Origin: Xenophilus aerolatus
GTDB taxonomy: Bacteria; Pseudomonadota; Gammaproteobacteria; Burkholderiales; Burkholderiaceae_C
Length of the DNA stretch: 64,000 nucleotides
Assembly (NCBI GenBank): GCA_029968055.1
Contig: JASCNX010000001.1
Span: forward strand, 310,001 to 374,000
Reading direction: 5' to 3'
Shown: positions 20,058 to 27,516 of the stretch, in pieces
Layout of the letters: each line of letters begins with the position of its first letter
Numbering within the stretch: the first letter of the stretch is position 1
Translations under genes and position numbers: made by a program
The notes under the pieces: model-generated
Seen by the model: only the letters and a program-made list of their open reading frames with translations
The model's database searches: none
What the model was told of the DNA's origin: nothing

Positions 20058-20935
20058 CAGAGTCTCCCGAAAAGGCCGCTGGGTCGCAGCAGCACCACCA
20101 GCAGGTACAGGGCATACACGCCCACGGTCTTGAGCGATGCGGGCAGCACCAGGGTGGTCATGGCCTCGATCAGGCCCACCACCACGCCGCCCACCAGCGC
20201 GCCGAACACGCTGCCGAAGCCGCCCAGGGCGACCACGACATAGGCGATGCCGCTGAAGGCGCCGCCCACCTGCGGATGGATGTAATAGAAGTTGGCCAGC
20301 ATGGCGCCCGCCACGCCCACCATCGCCAGGCCCAGGCCCCAGCCGAGGGCGAAGACGCGGTTGCGGTCGATGCCCACCAGCGCCACGGCGCCCTGGTCCT
20401 CGCGCGTGGCTTCCAGCGCGCGGCCGAAATCGGTGCGCGACATCAGCAGGTACAGCCCGCCGAAGGCCAGCAGCGAAACCACCGCGCCGGCGATCTGCGG
20501 CTGCGGCAGGAAGACGCCGCCGATCTCCACCGTCTTGTTGGCCAGCCAGCTGTTGCTGATCTGGCGGTAGTCGGGCGTGAAGAAGTACTGGGCCAGGCCC
20601 TGCATCAGGGTGCCGAGGCCGAAGGTGGAGAAGATCTGCACCATGCCCACGTTGGCCTTGGCCCGCATGGCATGGCGCACGATCAGCAGGTACACCAGCA
20701 CGCCGGCCATGAACAGCACCGCGCCCACCAGCGGCATGCCGATGAGCGGGTCCAGGTGCAGGCCCACGGCCAGGCCGAAGGTGAGGTACATGCCCATCAT
20801 CAGGAACTCGCCGTGGGCGAAGTTCACGACGTCCATCAGCCCGAAGATGAGCGACAGGCCGACGGCGATGAGCGCATACATGAGCCCCATCAGCACGCCG
20901 CTGGCGAGCACCTGCGCGATTGCTTGCGCGTTCAT
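20057..20935 (-). CDS. livH: LivH-type ABC transporter permease
   Basis: This 292-residue permease has the LivH pattern: ALIAVGLSLIFGLMDVVNFAHGEFLMMG in the first third and GALVGGVVVGLIEA near the end, with about eight membrane segments. The ATG at 20935 begins where the family does; the open frame continues upstream through the binding-protein gene but in the wrong register. The gap to the solute-binding protein gene is 14 bp. Confidence 0.94.
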   Translation of the reverse strand: MNAQAIAQVLASGVLMGLMYALIAVGLSLIFGLMDVVNFAHGEFLMMGMYLTFGLAVGLHLDPLIGMPLVGAVLFMAGVLVYLLIVRHAMRAKANVGMVQIFSTFGLGTLMQGLAQYFFTPDYRQISNSWLANKTVEIGGVFLPQPQIAGAVVSLLAFGGLYLLMSRTDFGRALEATREDQGAVALVGIDRNRVFALGWGLGLAMVGVAGAMLANFYYIHPQVGGAFSGIAYVVVALGGFGSVFGALVGGVVVGLIEAMTTLVLPASLKTVGVYALYLLVVLLRPSGLFGRL

Positions 20936-20949
20936 GGCGTCGTCCCGGC

Positions 20950-22197
20950 TCAGCCGTTCATCGGCCACACGGGCTGGGCCATGGCCACCGCCGTGGGGAA
21001 GACGGTGACGAAGCCCGTGCCCTTGAACTGCTGCAGCACGGGGCTGGCAAAGGTGTTCTGGCCGCTGGCATCGAACTTGACGCGCGCCCAGGGCATGATG
21101 GTCTTCTCGCCCGGGATGTCGGTCGCTGCGAGTGCCGCACGCAGCTTCTCGCCGTCGGTGGAGCCGGCGCGCTGCAGTGCGTCGGCCAGCACGATGGCGG
21201 CCATGAACTGGCGCGAGCTGGCATCGTTGAGGTCGCGGCCCGCGCGGGCCTTGAAGGCCGCGTCGACGAAGGCGATGGAGGGGCGCTTGCCGGCGGTGTC
21301 CAGCGCGAAGCTGGCGCGGGTGATCATGCCCTGCAGCTTGTCGCCCACCACGTCGAGCGCGGCCTTCTCGACGAAGCCGGCGGCCTGCGCAACGACGTTG
21401 CGCGGCTTGTAGCCCAACTGCGTGCAGGTGTTCATCAGCAGGATGACGTCGGTGGTGTAGCACGAGGGCAGCAGCACGTCGGCATTGGCGGACTTGAGCT
21501 GCTGCACCTCGGCCGACAGCGAAGGCGAGTTGGCGCGGAACTTGACGTCCGCCGCCACCTTGTAGCCGCGCTCGGCGGCCAGCTTGCGCTGCACGGTGGA
21601 CGAGTCGGTACCGAAGATGGTGTCTTCGAAGAACAGGGCCACGGTCTCGACCTTCTTGCCCTGCTTCTTCTGCAGGTCCATGAAGTCGAACATCGCCTCG
21701 GAGAACATCTCGTCGTGCGCGGCCGGGCGGAAGAAGGTCTTGAGGTTGCGGCGGTGCAGGCTGGGCGAGGAGGAGTCCGCGCACACGAAGGGCACGCCGT
21801 AGCGCTCGCAGGTGGTGCCGACGGTGGCGGCCACCGAGGAGTGGAAGCAGCCGATGATGGCCACGGCCTTCTCCTGCGTGATAAGGCGCTCGGCCTCGGC
21901 GCGGCCCTTCTGCGGGTCGGCCTGGTGGTCGGCATAGACGACGCGCAGCTTGCGGTTGCCCAGGCTGGCGATGCCGGCAGCGGCGGCACCCGGCAGATCG
22001 ACCTGCGTGGGGGTGTTGATGATCTGCAGCGCCGTGTCGATGGCGTGGCGCGCATCCACGCCCACCTGGGCGTTGGGCCCGCTCATGGGGTAGATGGCCC
22101 CCACCACGATGTCGTCATCGGCGGCCCAGCTGGGCGACGCGGCCATCGCCAGCGCGCTCAGGCTGGCCATCTGCATCAGGATTTCTCTGCGGTTCAT
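20950..22197 (-). CDS. LivK-type solute-binding protein, first gene of the transport/pxp operon
   Basis: This 415-residue periplasmic type I binding protein has a signal MNRREILMQMASLSALAMAA with cleavage likely after PSWA, then DIVVGAIYPMSGPNAQVG. GAGGAG before the ATG at 22197 supports this start over an upstream one at 22290. It is longer than E. coli LivK and resembles the amide/urea/aromatic-binding branch. It heads the ten-gene operon and is divergent from a GntR gene across a palindromic operator, so its ligand is probably also the regulator's signal. Confidence 0.92.
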   Translation of the reverse strand: MNRREILMQMASLSALAMAASPSWAADDDIVVGAIYPMSGPNAQVGVDARHAIDTALQIINTPTQVDLPGAAAAGIASLGNRKLRVVYADHQADPQKGRAEAERLITQEKAVAIIGCFHSSVAATVGTTCERYGVPFVCADSSSPSLHRRNLKTFFRPAAHDEMFSEAMFDFMDLQKKQGKKVETVALFFEDTIFGTDSSTVQRKLAAERGYKVAADVKFRANSPSLSAEVQQLKSANADVLLPSCYTTDVILLMNTCTQLGYKPRNVVAQAAGFVEKAALDVVGDKLQGMITRASFALDTAGKRPSIAFVDAAFKARAGRDLNDASSRQFMAAIVLADALQRAGSTDGEKLRAALAATDIPGEKTIMPWARVKFDASGQNTFASPVLQQFKGTGFVTVFPTAVAMAQPVWPMNG

Positions 22198-22305
22198 CAG
22201 CAACTCCTCAAAAGTGGATCGGTATCGGGGTGACGGCGCCGCGTCGGCGGCGACAGGTCGGACGTTTTGGTCATGCAAAACGCATGCCATGAATCAACAA
22301 AAAAA

Positions 22306-22345
22306 GTTGTTCAGATCAACAAAGAACAATGAATTGTTGAACAAC
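22306..22345. promoter_or_regulatory. FadR-type GntR operator region
   Basis: GTTGTTCA at 22306-22313 and its exact reverse complement TGAACAAC at 22338-22345 bracket the region. Inside, TTGTTGAACAA at 22334-22344 fits the FadR-subfamily consensus TnGTnnnACnA exactly, and TTGTT, six bases, AACAA at 22307-22322 is a second candidate half-site pair. The site lies between the divergent binding-protein and GntR genes, in the only AT-rich part of the gap, so it should control the ten-gene operon and probably the regulator itself. Confidence 0.65.
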
Positions 22346-22456
22346 ATTGGCGCATGAACGCTTGGGGTTTGCCCTGCACCGGTGCGCATTCGGGTCGCCG
22401 TGGTGCATCGGACCCGCGGCAGGCAATCTGCTACAAACCGGCGACACGGACCCTCC

Positions 22457-23146
22457 ATGACTGCTGCCCCTGCCGACCTGCCCGCCCCGCCGCTGAGTGA
22501 ACGCGTGGCCGAACAACTGCGCCAGAAGATCACCGCGGGCGAATTCCAGCCCGGCCAGCGGCTGTCGGAACAGGCGCTGAGCGATCACCTGGGCATCTCG
22601 CGCAATACGCTGCGCGAGGTGTTCCGCGTGCTGACCAAGGACGGCCTGCTGCGCCACGAACCCAACCGGGGCGTGTTCGTGTCGGTGCCGAGCATCGCGG
22701 CCATCATCGACATCTACCGGGTGCGGCGTCTGATCGAGTGCCAGGCCCTGGCCCAGGCCTACCCGCGGCACCCGGCCAAGAAGCGCATGCGCGAAGCGGT
22801 CGACGCGGCGTTGCGCGCGCGGGAGGCCGGCGACTGGCTGGGCGTGGGCACGGCCAACATGGCCTTCCACATGGGCATCGTGCAGTTGGCGGACAGCGAG
22901 AGGCTGAACCTGCTGTTCGAGCAGGTGCTGGCCGAACTGCGTCTGGCCTTCGGGCTGCTGCGCGACCCGGAGTTTCTGCACGCGCCCTACGTGGACATGA
23001 ACCGGAGCATCCTGGAACTGGCCGAGTCCGGCGACTTTGCCCGGGCGTCCTCGGCGCTGAACGACTACCTGGTGCATTCGGAGCGCATCGTGCTGGCCGT
23101 GTATGCACGGCAACTGGGCGACGGAACCCTGGGCGCCGGCAAATAG
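22457..23146 (+). CDS. GntR-family (FadR subfamily) transcriptional regulator
   Basis: This 229-residue regulator has an N-terminal winged HTH (residues about 12-78: LSERVAEQLRQKI, GQRLSEQALSDHLGISRNTLREVF) and an all-helical FCD ligand domain. The ATG at 22457 is preferred over an in-frame upstream ATG at 22382, because the domain starts a few residues after it. It is divergent from the livK-to-biotin-carboxylase operon and a perfect FadR-type palindrome lies between them, so it most likely represses that operon until its ligand appears. Confidence 0.92.
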   Translation: MTAAPADLPAPPLSERVAEQLRQKITAGEFQPGQRLSEQALSDHLGISRNTLREVFRVLTKDGLLRHEPNRGVFVSVPSIAAIIDIYRVRRLIECQALAQAYPRHPAKKRMREAVDAALRAREAGDWLGVGTANMAFHMGIVQLADSERLNLLFEQVLAELRLAFGLLRDPEFLHAPYVDMNRSILELAESGDFARASSALNDYLVHSERIVLAVYARQLGDGTLGAGK

Positions 23147-23589
23147 CCTGAAGAGCCTTTTGGGTTTCGCCGCGCGTATTGCGGTGGCCATGCAGAAGCG
23201 GCGCTTCATGGGAATTGATTCGAAGATTGACGTGGATCAGGGACGGTTTCAATTACGCATGATCCGTGCCAATTCATCGCGTGGTCTAATTTGAAGATCG
23301 TGCACCAGAACATGCCCGATCTGCGTCGCCGACAGCCTGCGATGGGTGCGGATGCACCAGTTGGAAGTCGAAATAGATCCGGCGTGGCGCACTAAAAAGA
23401 TATCGAAGAATCCGAAATTTCTTGTTTGATATCAGGTACTTACGCGCACGCAAAAGCGGCGGACCAATGGCTCGCTCGCGAATTGCCGAAGGCTTTCGGC
23501 TGAAATGAATATCGTTGAAATAAAAACACCCGCCCGAATGGCAGGTGCTTTTATTTCCGCAGTCCTTCGGACTGCCGGGGCGTCAGAGC
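23147..23589. other. Gene-free stretch with lower GC
   Basis: About 440 bp between the GntR gene and the convergent VOC gene hold no credible coding frame. The sequence is clearly less GC-rich than its neighbours (for example around 23200-23520). The only structures seen are the terminator at 23522-23556 and a second hairpin GCAGTCC, TTC, GGACTGC at 23559-23575. It could be remnant DNA; no repeat borders or mobile-element traces were found. Confidence 0.6.
23522..23556 (-). terminator. Intrinsic terminator of the VOC gene
   Basis: On the minus strand GCACCTGCC, ATTC, GGGCGGGTG is followed by TTTTTATTT. One G-T wobble is present in the stem. It begins about 30 bp after the VOC stop. The + strand side ends in CTTTTATTT, so the hairpin could work in both directions for the convergent GntR transcript. 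Confidence 0.85.
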
Positions 23590-24033
23590 TTATTTCGCGA
23601 AGAGTCGCGCGATGTCCTTGAAGGCCTTGATTTCCATTGCGTTGCCTGCCGGGTCCATAAAAAACATGGTGGCCTGTTCGCCGACTTCGCCCTTGAACCG
23701 GACATACGGTTCGATCACGAATTCGACGCCTGCGCCACGCAGCCGGTCGGCCATGTCCTGCCACTGGGCCATGGGCAGAACGATGCCGAAGTGCCGCACC
23801 GGAACGCCGTGGCCGTCCACCGCATTGCGCTGGGCGGCACCGCACTCGCCGGGTGCCAGATGCGCCACGATCTGGTGGCCGTAGAAGTTGAAGTCCACCC
23901 ACTCGTCGGAACTGCGGCCCTCGGGGCAGCCCAGCAGATCGCCATAGAAGCTGCGGGCCTTGGCCAGGTCATCCACCGGGAAGGCCAGGTGGAAGGGAGA
24001 CATCAGGGTGGGATTGGCGGTCACGTCGATCAT
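23590..24033 (-). CDS. VOC superfamily (glyoxalase/dioxygenase-like) protein
   Basis: This 147-residue protein has two beta-alpha-beta-beta-beta modules of the vicinal-oxygen-chelate fold: [23 protein letters not shown] at the start and VRHFGIVL in the second half, ending with [14 protein letters not shown]. Candidate metal ligands are His near residue 15, His near 81 and Glu in NAMEIK. The family ranges from glyoxalases to antibiotic-binding proteins, so no reaction is assigned. It is divergent from a LysR gene and has its own terminator. Confidence 0.88.
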   Translation of the reverse strand: MIDVTANPTLMSPFHLAFPVDDLAKARSFYGDLLGCPEGRSSDEWVDFNFYGHQIVAHLAPGECGAAQRNAVDGHGVPVRHFGIVLPMAQWQDMADRLRGAGVEFVIEPYVRFKGEVGEQATMFFMDPAGNAMEIKAFKDIARLFAK

Positions 24034-24090
24034 GGGGGTACCTGGGTTGCGGATCGAGATGAAGTCTAGAAAGCTGCTTGGAAAAATAAA

Positions 24091-24128
24091 ATCAATATAT
24101 TTTTGGAGTAATGATCATTAAAATTGAT
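24091..24128. promoter_or_regulatory. Palindromic sites between VOC and LysR genes
   Basis: TAATGATCATTA at 24109-24120 is a perfect 12-bp palindrome, nested inside ATCAAT (24091-24096) and ATTGAT (24123-24128), which are also reverse complements. The AT-rich block directly precedes the LysR start at 24134, so it is a good candidate for LysR autoregulation and control of the divergent VOC gene. Confidence 0.5.
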
Positions 24129-24133
24129 AGATC

Positions 24134-25021
24134 ATGATCCGCGAACTCAAGACCTTCATTGCCGTTTCGGAGGAGGGCACCTTCGCCGGGGCCGGTCACC
24201 GGATCGGACTGACCCAGGCCGCCGTGAGCGCGCAGATGCAGCGGCTGGAAGAGCAACTGGGCCATGCCCTGTTCGATCGGGTCGGCCGCAATGCACGGCT
24301 GAATGCGCAAGGCCTGGATGCGCTGATCCAGGCGCGCGAGGTGGTGCGCCTCTTCGAGGAAATGGCCGCACAGCGCCGCAGCCGCCCACTGGGCGGCCGG
24401 GTGGTGCTGGGCGCCATCGCCTCCGCGCAGGCCATCGTGCTGCCCGGGGTGCTGGCGCGTTTCCGCGTGCGGCACCCGGGCGTGCATGTGCGCGTGGTGC
24501 CGGGGGTGTCCTTCCAACTGCTCCACCAGGTGGACGCCGGCGAGCTGGATGCGGCCATCATGATCCGGCCCGTGTTCGACCTGCAGGCCGACCTGCACTG
24601 GACGACGTTGTCCCATGAGCCTTTCCGGCTGGTGGTGCCGGCCAGCCTGCCCGCGCCGCGCGACTGGGGCGCGCTGCTGGGCACGCAACCCTTCATCCGC
24701 TATGACCGCACCTCCTTCGGCGGGCGGCTGGTGGAGCGCTTCCTGCGCGAGTCGCGCATCGCCGTGCAGGACTGCGTGGAGATCGACGATCTCGACGCCA
24801 TGGTGCGCATGGTGGCCTGCGGCATGGGCGTGGCACTGGTGCCGCAGGCCTTCGGGCGCGAGGGATGGCCTGACGGCGTGGTCGCGCTGCCGCTGGGCGA
24901 GCAGGCCTTCTTCCGCGATATCGGCCTGGTGGCGCGCAGCACCCGCACCACGAGCCCGGCGGCGCTGGACCTGGTGCGCCTGATCGAACAGGCGTACACC
25001 GGAGCGCAGGATGGCGCATGA
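24134..25021 (+). CDS. LysR-family transcriptional regulator
   Basis: This 295-residue LysR protein has an N-terminal HTH (MIRELKTFIAVSEEGTFAGA, with LTQAAVSAQMQRLEEQLG) and a standard effector domain. It is divergent from the VOC gene with 100 bp between the starts, and palindromic sequences lie just before its own ATG. It probably regulates the VOC gene. The effector is unknown. Confidence 0.92.
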   Translation: MIRELKTFIAVSEEGTFAGAGHRIGLTQAAVSAQMQRLEEQLGHALFDRVGRNARLNAQGLDALIQAREVVRLFEEMAAQRRSRPLGGRVVLGAIASAQAIVLPGVLARFRVRHPGVHVRVVPGVSFQLLHQVDAGELDAAIMIRPVFDLQADLHWTTLSHEPFRLVVPASLPAPRDWGALLGTQPFIRYDRTSFGGRLVERFLRESRIAVQDCVEIDDLDAMVRMVACGMGVALVPQAFGREGWPDGVVALPLGEQAFFRDIGLVARSTRTTSPAALDLVRLIEQAYTGAQDGA

Positions 25022-25075
25022 CGCCCGGCGACGCGGTGACGCGGCAGCGCCGCGACAGGCGATCGCACGCCTGAA

Positions 25076-25122
25076 AACGCCATCGGCCGCCAGTCCCGCC
25101 GGGCGGGCGCTGGCGGCCGATG
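25076..25122 (-). terminator. Long hairpin terminator between LysR and aldolase genes
   Basis: CATCGGCCGCCAG at 25081-25093 and CTGGCGGCCGATG at 25110-25122 are a perfect 13-bp inverted repeat, and the 16-nt loop can fold further (CCCGCC with GGCGGG). On the minus strand the stem is followed by GCGTTTTC, a short T-run, about 25 bp after the aldolase stop. It may also block read-through from the convergent LysR gene. Confidence 0.75.
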
Positions 25123-25147
25123 CGTATGGCCGGACGCTCGGTCGAGC

Positions 25148-25912
25148 TCAGTCCTTGTAGCCGGGGTTCTCGCGGTCCAGCTTGCGCAACAGGGCCGGCC
25201 AGGCGATGTTCGCGCCCTGGCCGCTGGTCACGGTCTTCATGACCTGCGCCATGCCGTCGAGGATGCGCGGGTCGACCTGCACCAGCTCGCCGCCGGCCTG
25301 GGCATCGACCTGGATGCGGCAGGTGTTCTCGAAGGTGTACATGTTGAGGAAGGCGTCGGCCACCGTCTTGCCCACGGTGAGCAGGCCATGGTTGCGCAGC
25401 ATCAGGAAGTTCTTGCTGCCCAGGTCGCGCTGCAGGCGCGGCTTCTCGTCGTCGCGCAGCGCCACGCCCTCGTAGTCGTGGTAGGCGAGCGAGGACAGCA
25501 CGAAGGTGCTCTGCTGGCTGATCGGCAGCACGCCGCACTTCTGCGCGCTCACGCCCACGCCGGCCCGGCTGTGGGTGTGCAGCACGCACTGCACGTCGTC
25601 CCGCGCGGCGTGGATGCAGCTGTGGATGACGAAGCCCGCGGGGTTGACCGGGTAGGGCGAGTCGATCAGCTTGTTGCACTGCATGTCGACCTTGACCAGG
25701 CTCGACGCCGTGATCTCGTCGAACATCAACCCGTAGGGATTGATGAGGAAGTGGTGTTCCGGCCCGGGGATGCGCGCCGTGATGTGCGTGAAGACGAGAT
25801 CGCTCCAGCCGTACAGGGCGACGAGGCGGTAGCAGGCGGCGAGGTCGACGCGCAGCTGCCATTCCTCGGCCGAGACGAGCTTCTGGATTTCGGAGGCGGT
25901 GGTGGCGTTCAT
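25148..25912 (-). CDS. Class II aldolase/adducin-family protein
   Basis: This 254-residue protein has the class II aldolase fold: GWSDLVFTHITARIPG, NPYGLMFDEITASSLVKVD, a zinc-binding CVLHTHSRAGVGVS (the HTH pair near residue 113) and MLRNHGLLTVGKT near 173. Members include fuculose-phosphate aldolase, ribulose-phosphate epimerase and decarboxylase-like enzymes. This branch with no phosphate-binding hallmark is usually uncharacterised. It lies downstream of an HD-domain gene on the same strand, separated by a large inverted repeat. Confidence 0.9.
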   Translation of the reverse strand: MNATTASEIQKLVSAEEWQLRVDLAACYRLVALYGWSDLVFTHITARIPGPEHHFLINPYGLMFDEITASSLVKVDMQCNKLIDSPYPVNPAGFVIHSCIHAARDDVQCVLHTHSRAGVGVSAQKCGVLPISQQSTFVLSSLAYHDYEGVALRDDEKPRLQRDLGSKNFLMLRNHGLLTVGKTVADAFLNMYTFENTCRIQVDAQAGGELVQVDPRILDGMAQVMKTVTSGQGANIAWPALLRKLDRENPGYKD

Positions 25913-25943
25913 GGGTGGGTCTCCTTGTGAGGGTGTGGAACGC

Positions 25944-26057
25944 GGACTTCCGGACGCAGAGGTCGCAAAGGTTTTGCAGAGGTCGCAAAAGGGAACATAG
26001 GGCTTTCTCCTTCTGCGTCCTCTGCGTGATCTTTGCGGCCTCTGCGTCCGGAAGTCC
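25944..26057. repeat. Large inverted repeat (27-nt arms) between HD and aldolase genes
   Basis: The left arm 25944-25970 begins GGACTTCCGGACGCAGAGG and ends CGCAAAG; the right arm 26031-26057 is its reverse complement with one mismatch. A second partial copy of the GCAGAGGTCGCAAA unit lies at 25976-25990, and related TCTGCGTCCTCTGCGT lies at 26012-26027. The whole 114-bp block can fold into one long hairpin. CGCAGAGG/CGCAAAG-type units recall dispersed intergenic repeats of proteobacteria. No coding frame here is credible. Confidence 0.8.
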
Positions 26058-26069
26058 GACTTCGAAATT

Positions 26070-26660
26070 TCAGGCCGCTGCCGGCTCCTGCAGCGCGGCC
26101 TTGTAGATGCTCTGCTTCGGCTGGGCCATCAGCCGGCGCAGCATGGGCTCGAATTCGCTCATGGGCAAGGTCTCGGCGCGCGGGTCGAAGGCCGGGTTGT
26201 CGTAGAGCTCGCAGAACTCGGCCGTGCGTTCGTAGTGCGGGTGGGCCTTGAACTGCTCGCGCATGTCGCGGTCCAGCCCGATGTGGTGGAAGAAGTAGTG
26301 GCCCTGGAAGATGCCGTGGTTCTGCACCATCCAGTGGTTGGCCTCGCTCACGAAGGGTTTGAGGATGGCCGCGGCGATGTCCGGGTGGTTGAAGCTGCCC
26401 AGCGTGTCGCCGATGTCGTGCAGCAGGGCGCACGCCACGTACTCCTCGTCGCGGCCGTCGCGCAGTGCGCGCGTCGCGGTTTGCAGCGAGTGGGTGTAGC
26501 GGTCGACCGGGAAGCCGCCGTAGTCGCCCTCGAGGATCTTCAGGTGCGCCATCACGCGGTCGGGCAGGCCGCGGGTGAAGTGCATGAACTCGCCGCCGAT
26601 GGCCTGCCAATCCTCGCGCGTGCTGTCCTGCATGCGCACGAAATTCGCCCTTGCGTTCAT
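26070..26660 (-). CDS. HD-domain protein, possibly a diiron oxygenase-like (PhnZ-type) member
   Basis: This 196-residue protein has metal ligands in the order H (YTHSLQTATRA, about residue 57), HD (ALLHDIGD, about 80-81), H (FNHPD), H (VQNHGIFQGHYFFHHIG) and a distal D (YDNPAFD). HD proteins are often phosphohydrolases, but this spacing with HGxFQGxYFxHH resembles the mixed-valence diiron oxygenase branch (PhnZ and relatives). The assignment is therefore open. CCGGAG precedes the ATG at 26660. It is divergent from a Crp/Fnr gene and upstream of the class II aldolase gene. Confidence 0.85.
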   Translation of the reverse strand: MNARANFVRMQDSTREDWQAIGGEFMHFTRGLPDRVMAHLKILEGDYGGFPVDRYTHSLQTATRALRDGRDEEYVACALLHDIGDTLGSFNHPDIAAAILKPFVSEANHWMVQNHGIFQGHYFFHHIGLDRDMREQFKAHPHYERTAEFCELYDNPAFDPRAETLPMSEFEPMLRRLMAQPKQSIYKAALQEPAAA

Positions 26661-26717
26661 CGTTGTCTCCGGTGTCGTGGGAATCGGCCCACTGTAGGCC
26701 GCTCGGGGGTGGCAAAC

Positions 26718-26733
26718 TGTCCGGAATCGGACA
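26718..26733. promoter_or_regulatory. Crp/Fnr-type palindromic operator
   Basis: TGTCCG, GAAT, CGGACA is a perfect 6-bp inverted repeat with a 4-bp spacer, the geometry of Fnr/Crp sites. It lies in the 123-bp gap between the divergent HD-protein and Crp/Fnr genes, so it is probably bound by the adjacent regulator. Confidence 0.6.
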
Positions 26734-26783
26734 ATCCGGCGCCCGCGTTTACCCGGCCCGCCGCGCGCATTCGCCCTCGCTGC

Positions 26784-27494
26784 ATGGCCTCCGCCTCCTA
26801 CCTCCGGGCTGCCCAGCGCAGCGCCTTCCTCGCCAACCCGTGGTTCGCGTCGCTCACGCGCGCGCAGCGCGACGCGCTGCTCGGCGCGGCCGAGGTGCTG
26901 CACCTGCGCCGCGGCGAAATGCTGTTCCGCCAGGGCGACCCGGTGGGTGCAGCCGGCAGCGGCTTCTACGGCCTGGCAGCGGGCTTGCTGAAGGCGTCCA
27001 CGCTGCGCGGCGATGGGCGCGAGGCGATCCTGGCCGTGCTGGAGCCCGGCAACTGGTTCGGCGAGATCACGCTCATCGACGGCGAGCCGCGCACCCACGA
27101 TGCGACGGCCTTGTCGGCGGTGGACGTGCTGGTGGTGCCGCCGGCCGCCTTCATCCAGTTGATGCGCGATGCGGCCTTCGCCAATGCGATGGCGCGCCTC
27201 CTTGCGGGGCGTGTGCGCGTGCTCTACGGCCTGGCCGAGGACAACACCCTGCGCGACCTGCGCGCACGCGTTGCGCGCCGGTTGCTGACGCTCGCGCGGG
27301 GCGACGCCACCCAATCGCCGCGCGCGCGGCCGCGCGTGACGCTGCCGCAGGAGGCGTTGGCCATGATGCTCGGCGTCACGCGGCAGACCCTGTCGCTGCA
27401 ACTGAACGCGCTGGCCGGCGAGGGCGTGATCCGCCTGGGCTACCGGCGCGTGGACATCCTCGATGCCGAAGCGCTGGCGCAGCGCGCGCGCTAG
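26784..27494 (+). CDS. Crp/Fnr-family transcriptional regulator
   Basis: This 236-residue protein has an N-terminal cyclic-nucleotide-binding-like barrel (EMLFRQGDP, GNWFGEITLIDGEPRTHDATA) and a C-terminal winged HTH (LPQEALAMMLGVTRQTLSLQLNAL, about 187-210). There is no N-terminal cysteine cluster, so it is not an iron-sulfur FNR. The ATG at 26784 fits the start of the domain. It is divergent from the HD-domain/aldolase operon and likely regulates it through the palindrome at 26718-26733. Whether it binds cAMP cannot be decided. Confidence 0.9.
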   Translation: MASASYLRAAQRSAFLANPWFASLTRAQRDALLGAAEVLHLRRGEMLFRQGDPVGAAGSGFYGLAAGLLKASTLRGDGREAILAVLEPGNWFGEITLIDGEPRTHDATALSAVDVLVVPPAAFIQLMRDAAFANAMARLLAGRVRVLYGLAEDNTLRDLRARVARRLLTLARGDATQSPRARPRVTLPQEALAMMLGVTRQTLSLQLNALAGEGVIRLGYRRVDILDAEALAQRAR

Positions 27495-27516
27495 CGACGG
27501 CCGCTGCGGTGCCCGC

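Noticed and set aside
22382-22456. N-terminal extension of the GntR regulator from an upstream ATG
   Set aside because: The extra 25 residues are Arg-rich and not part of the domain; the ATG at 22457 fits the family start better.
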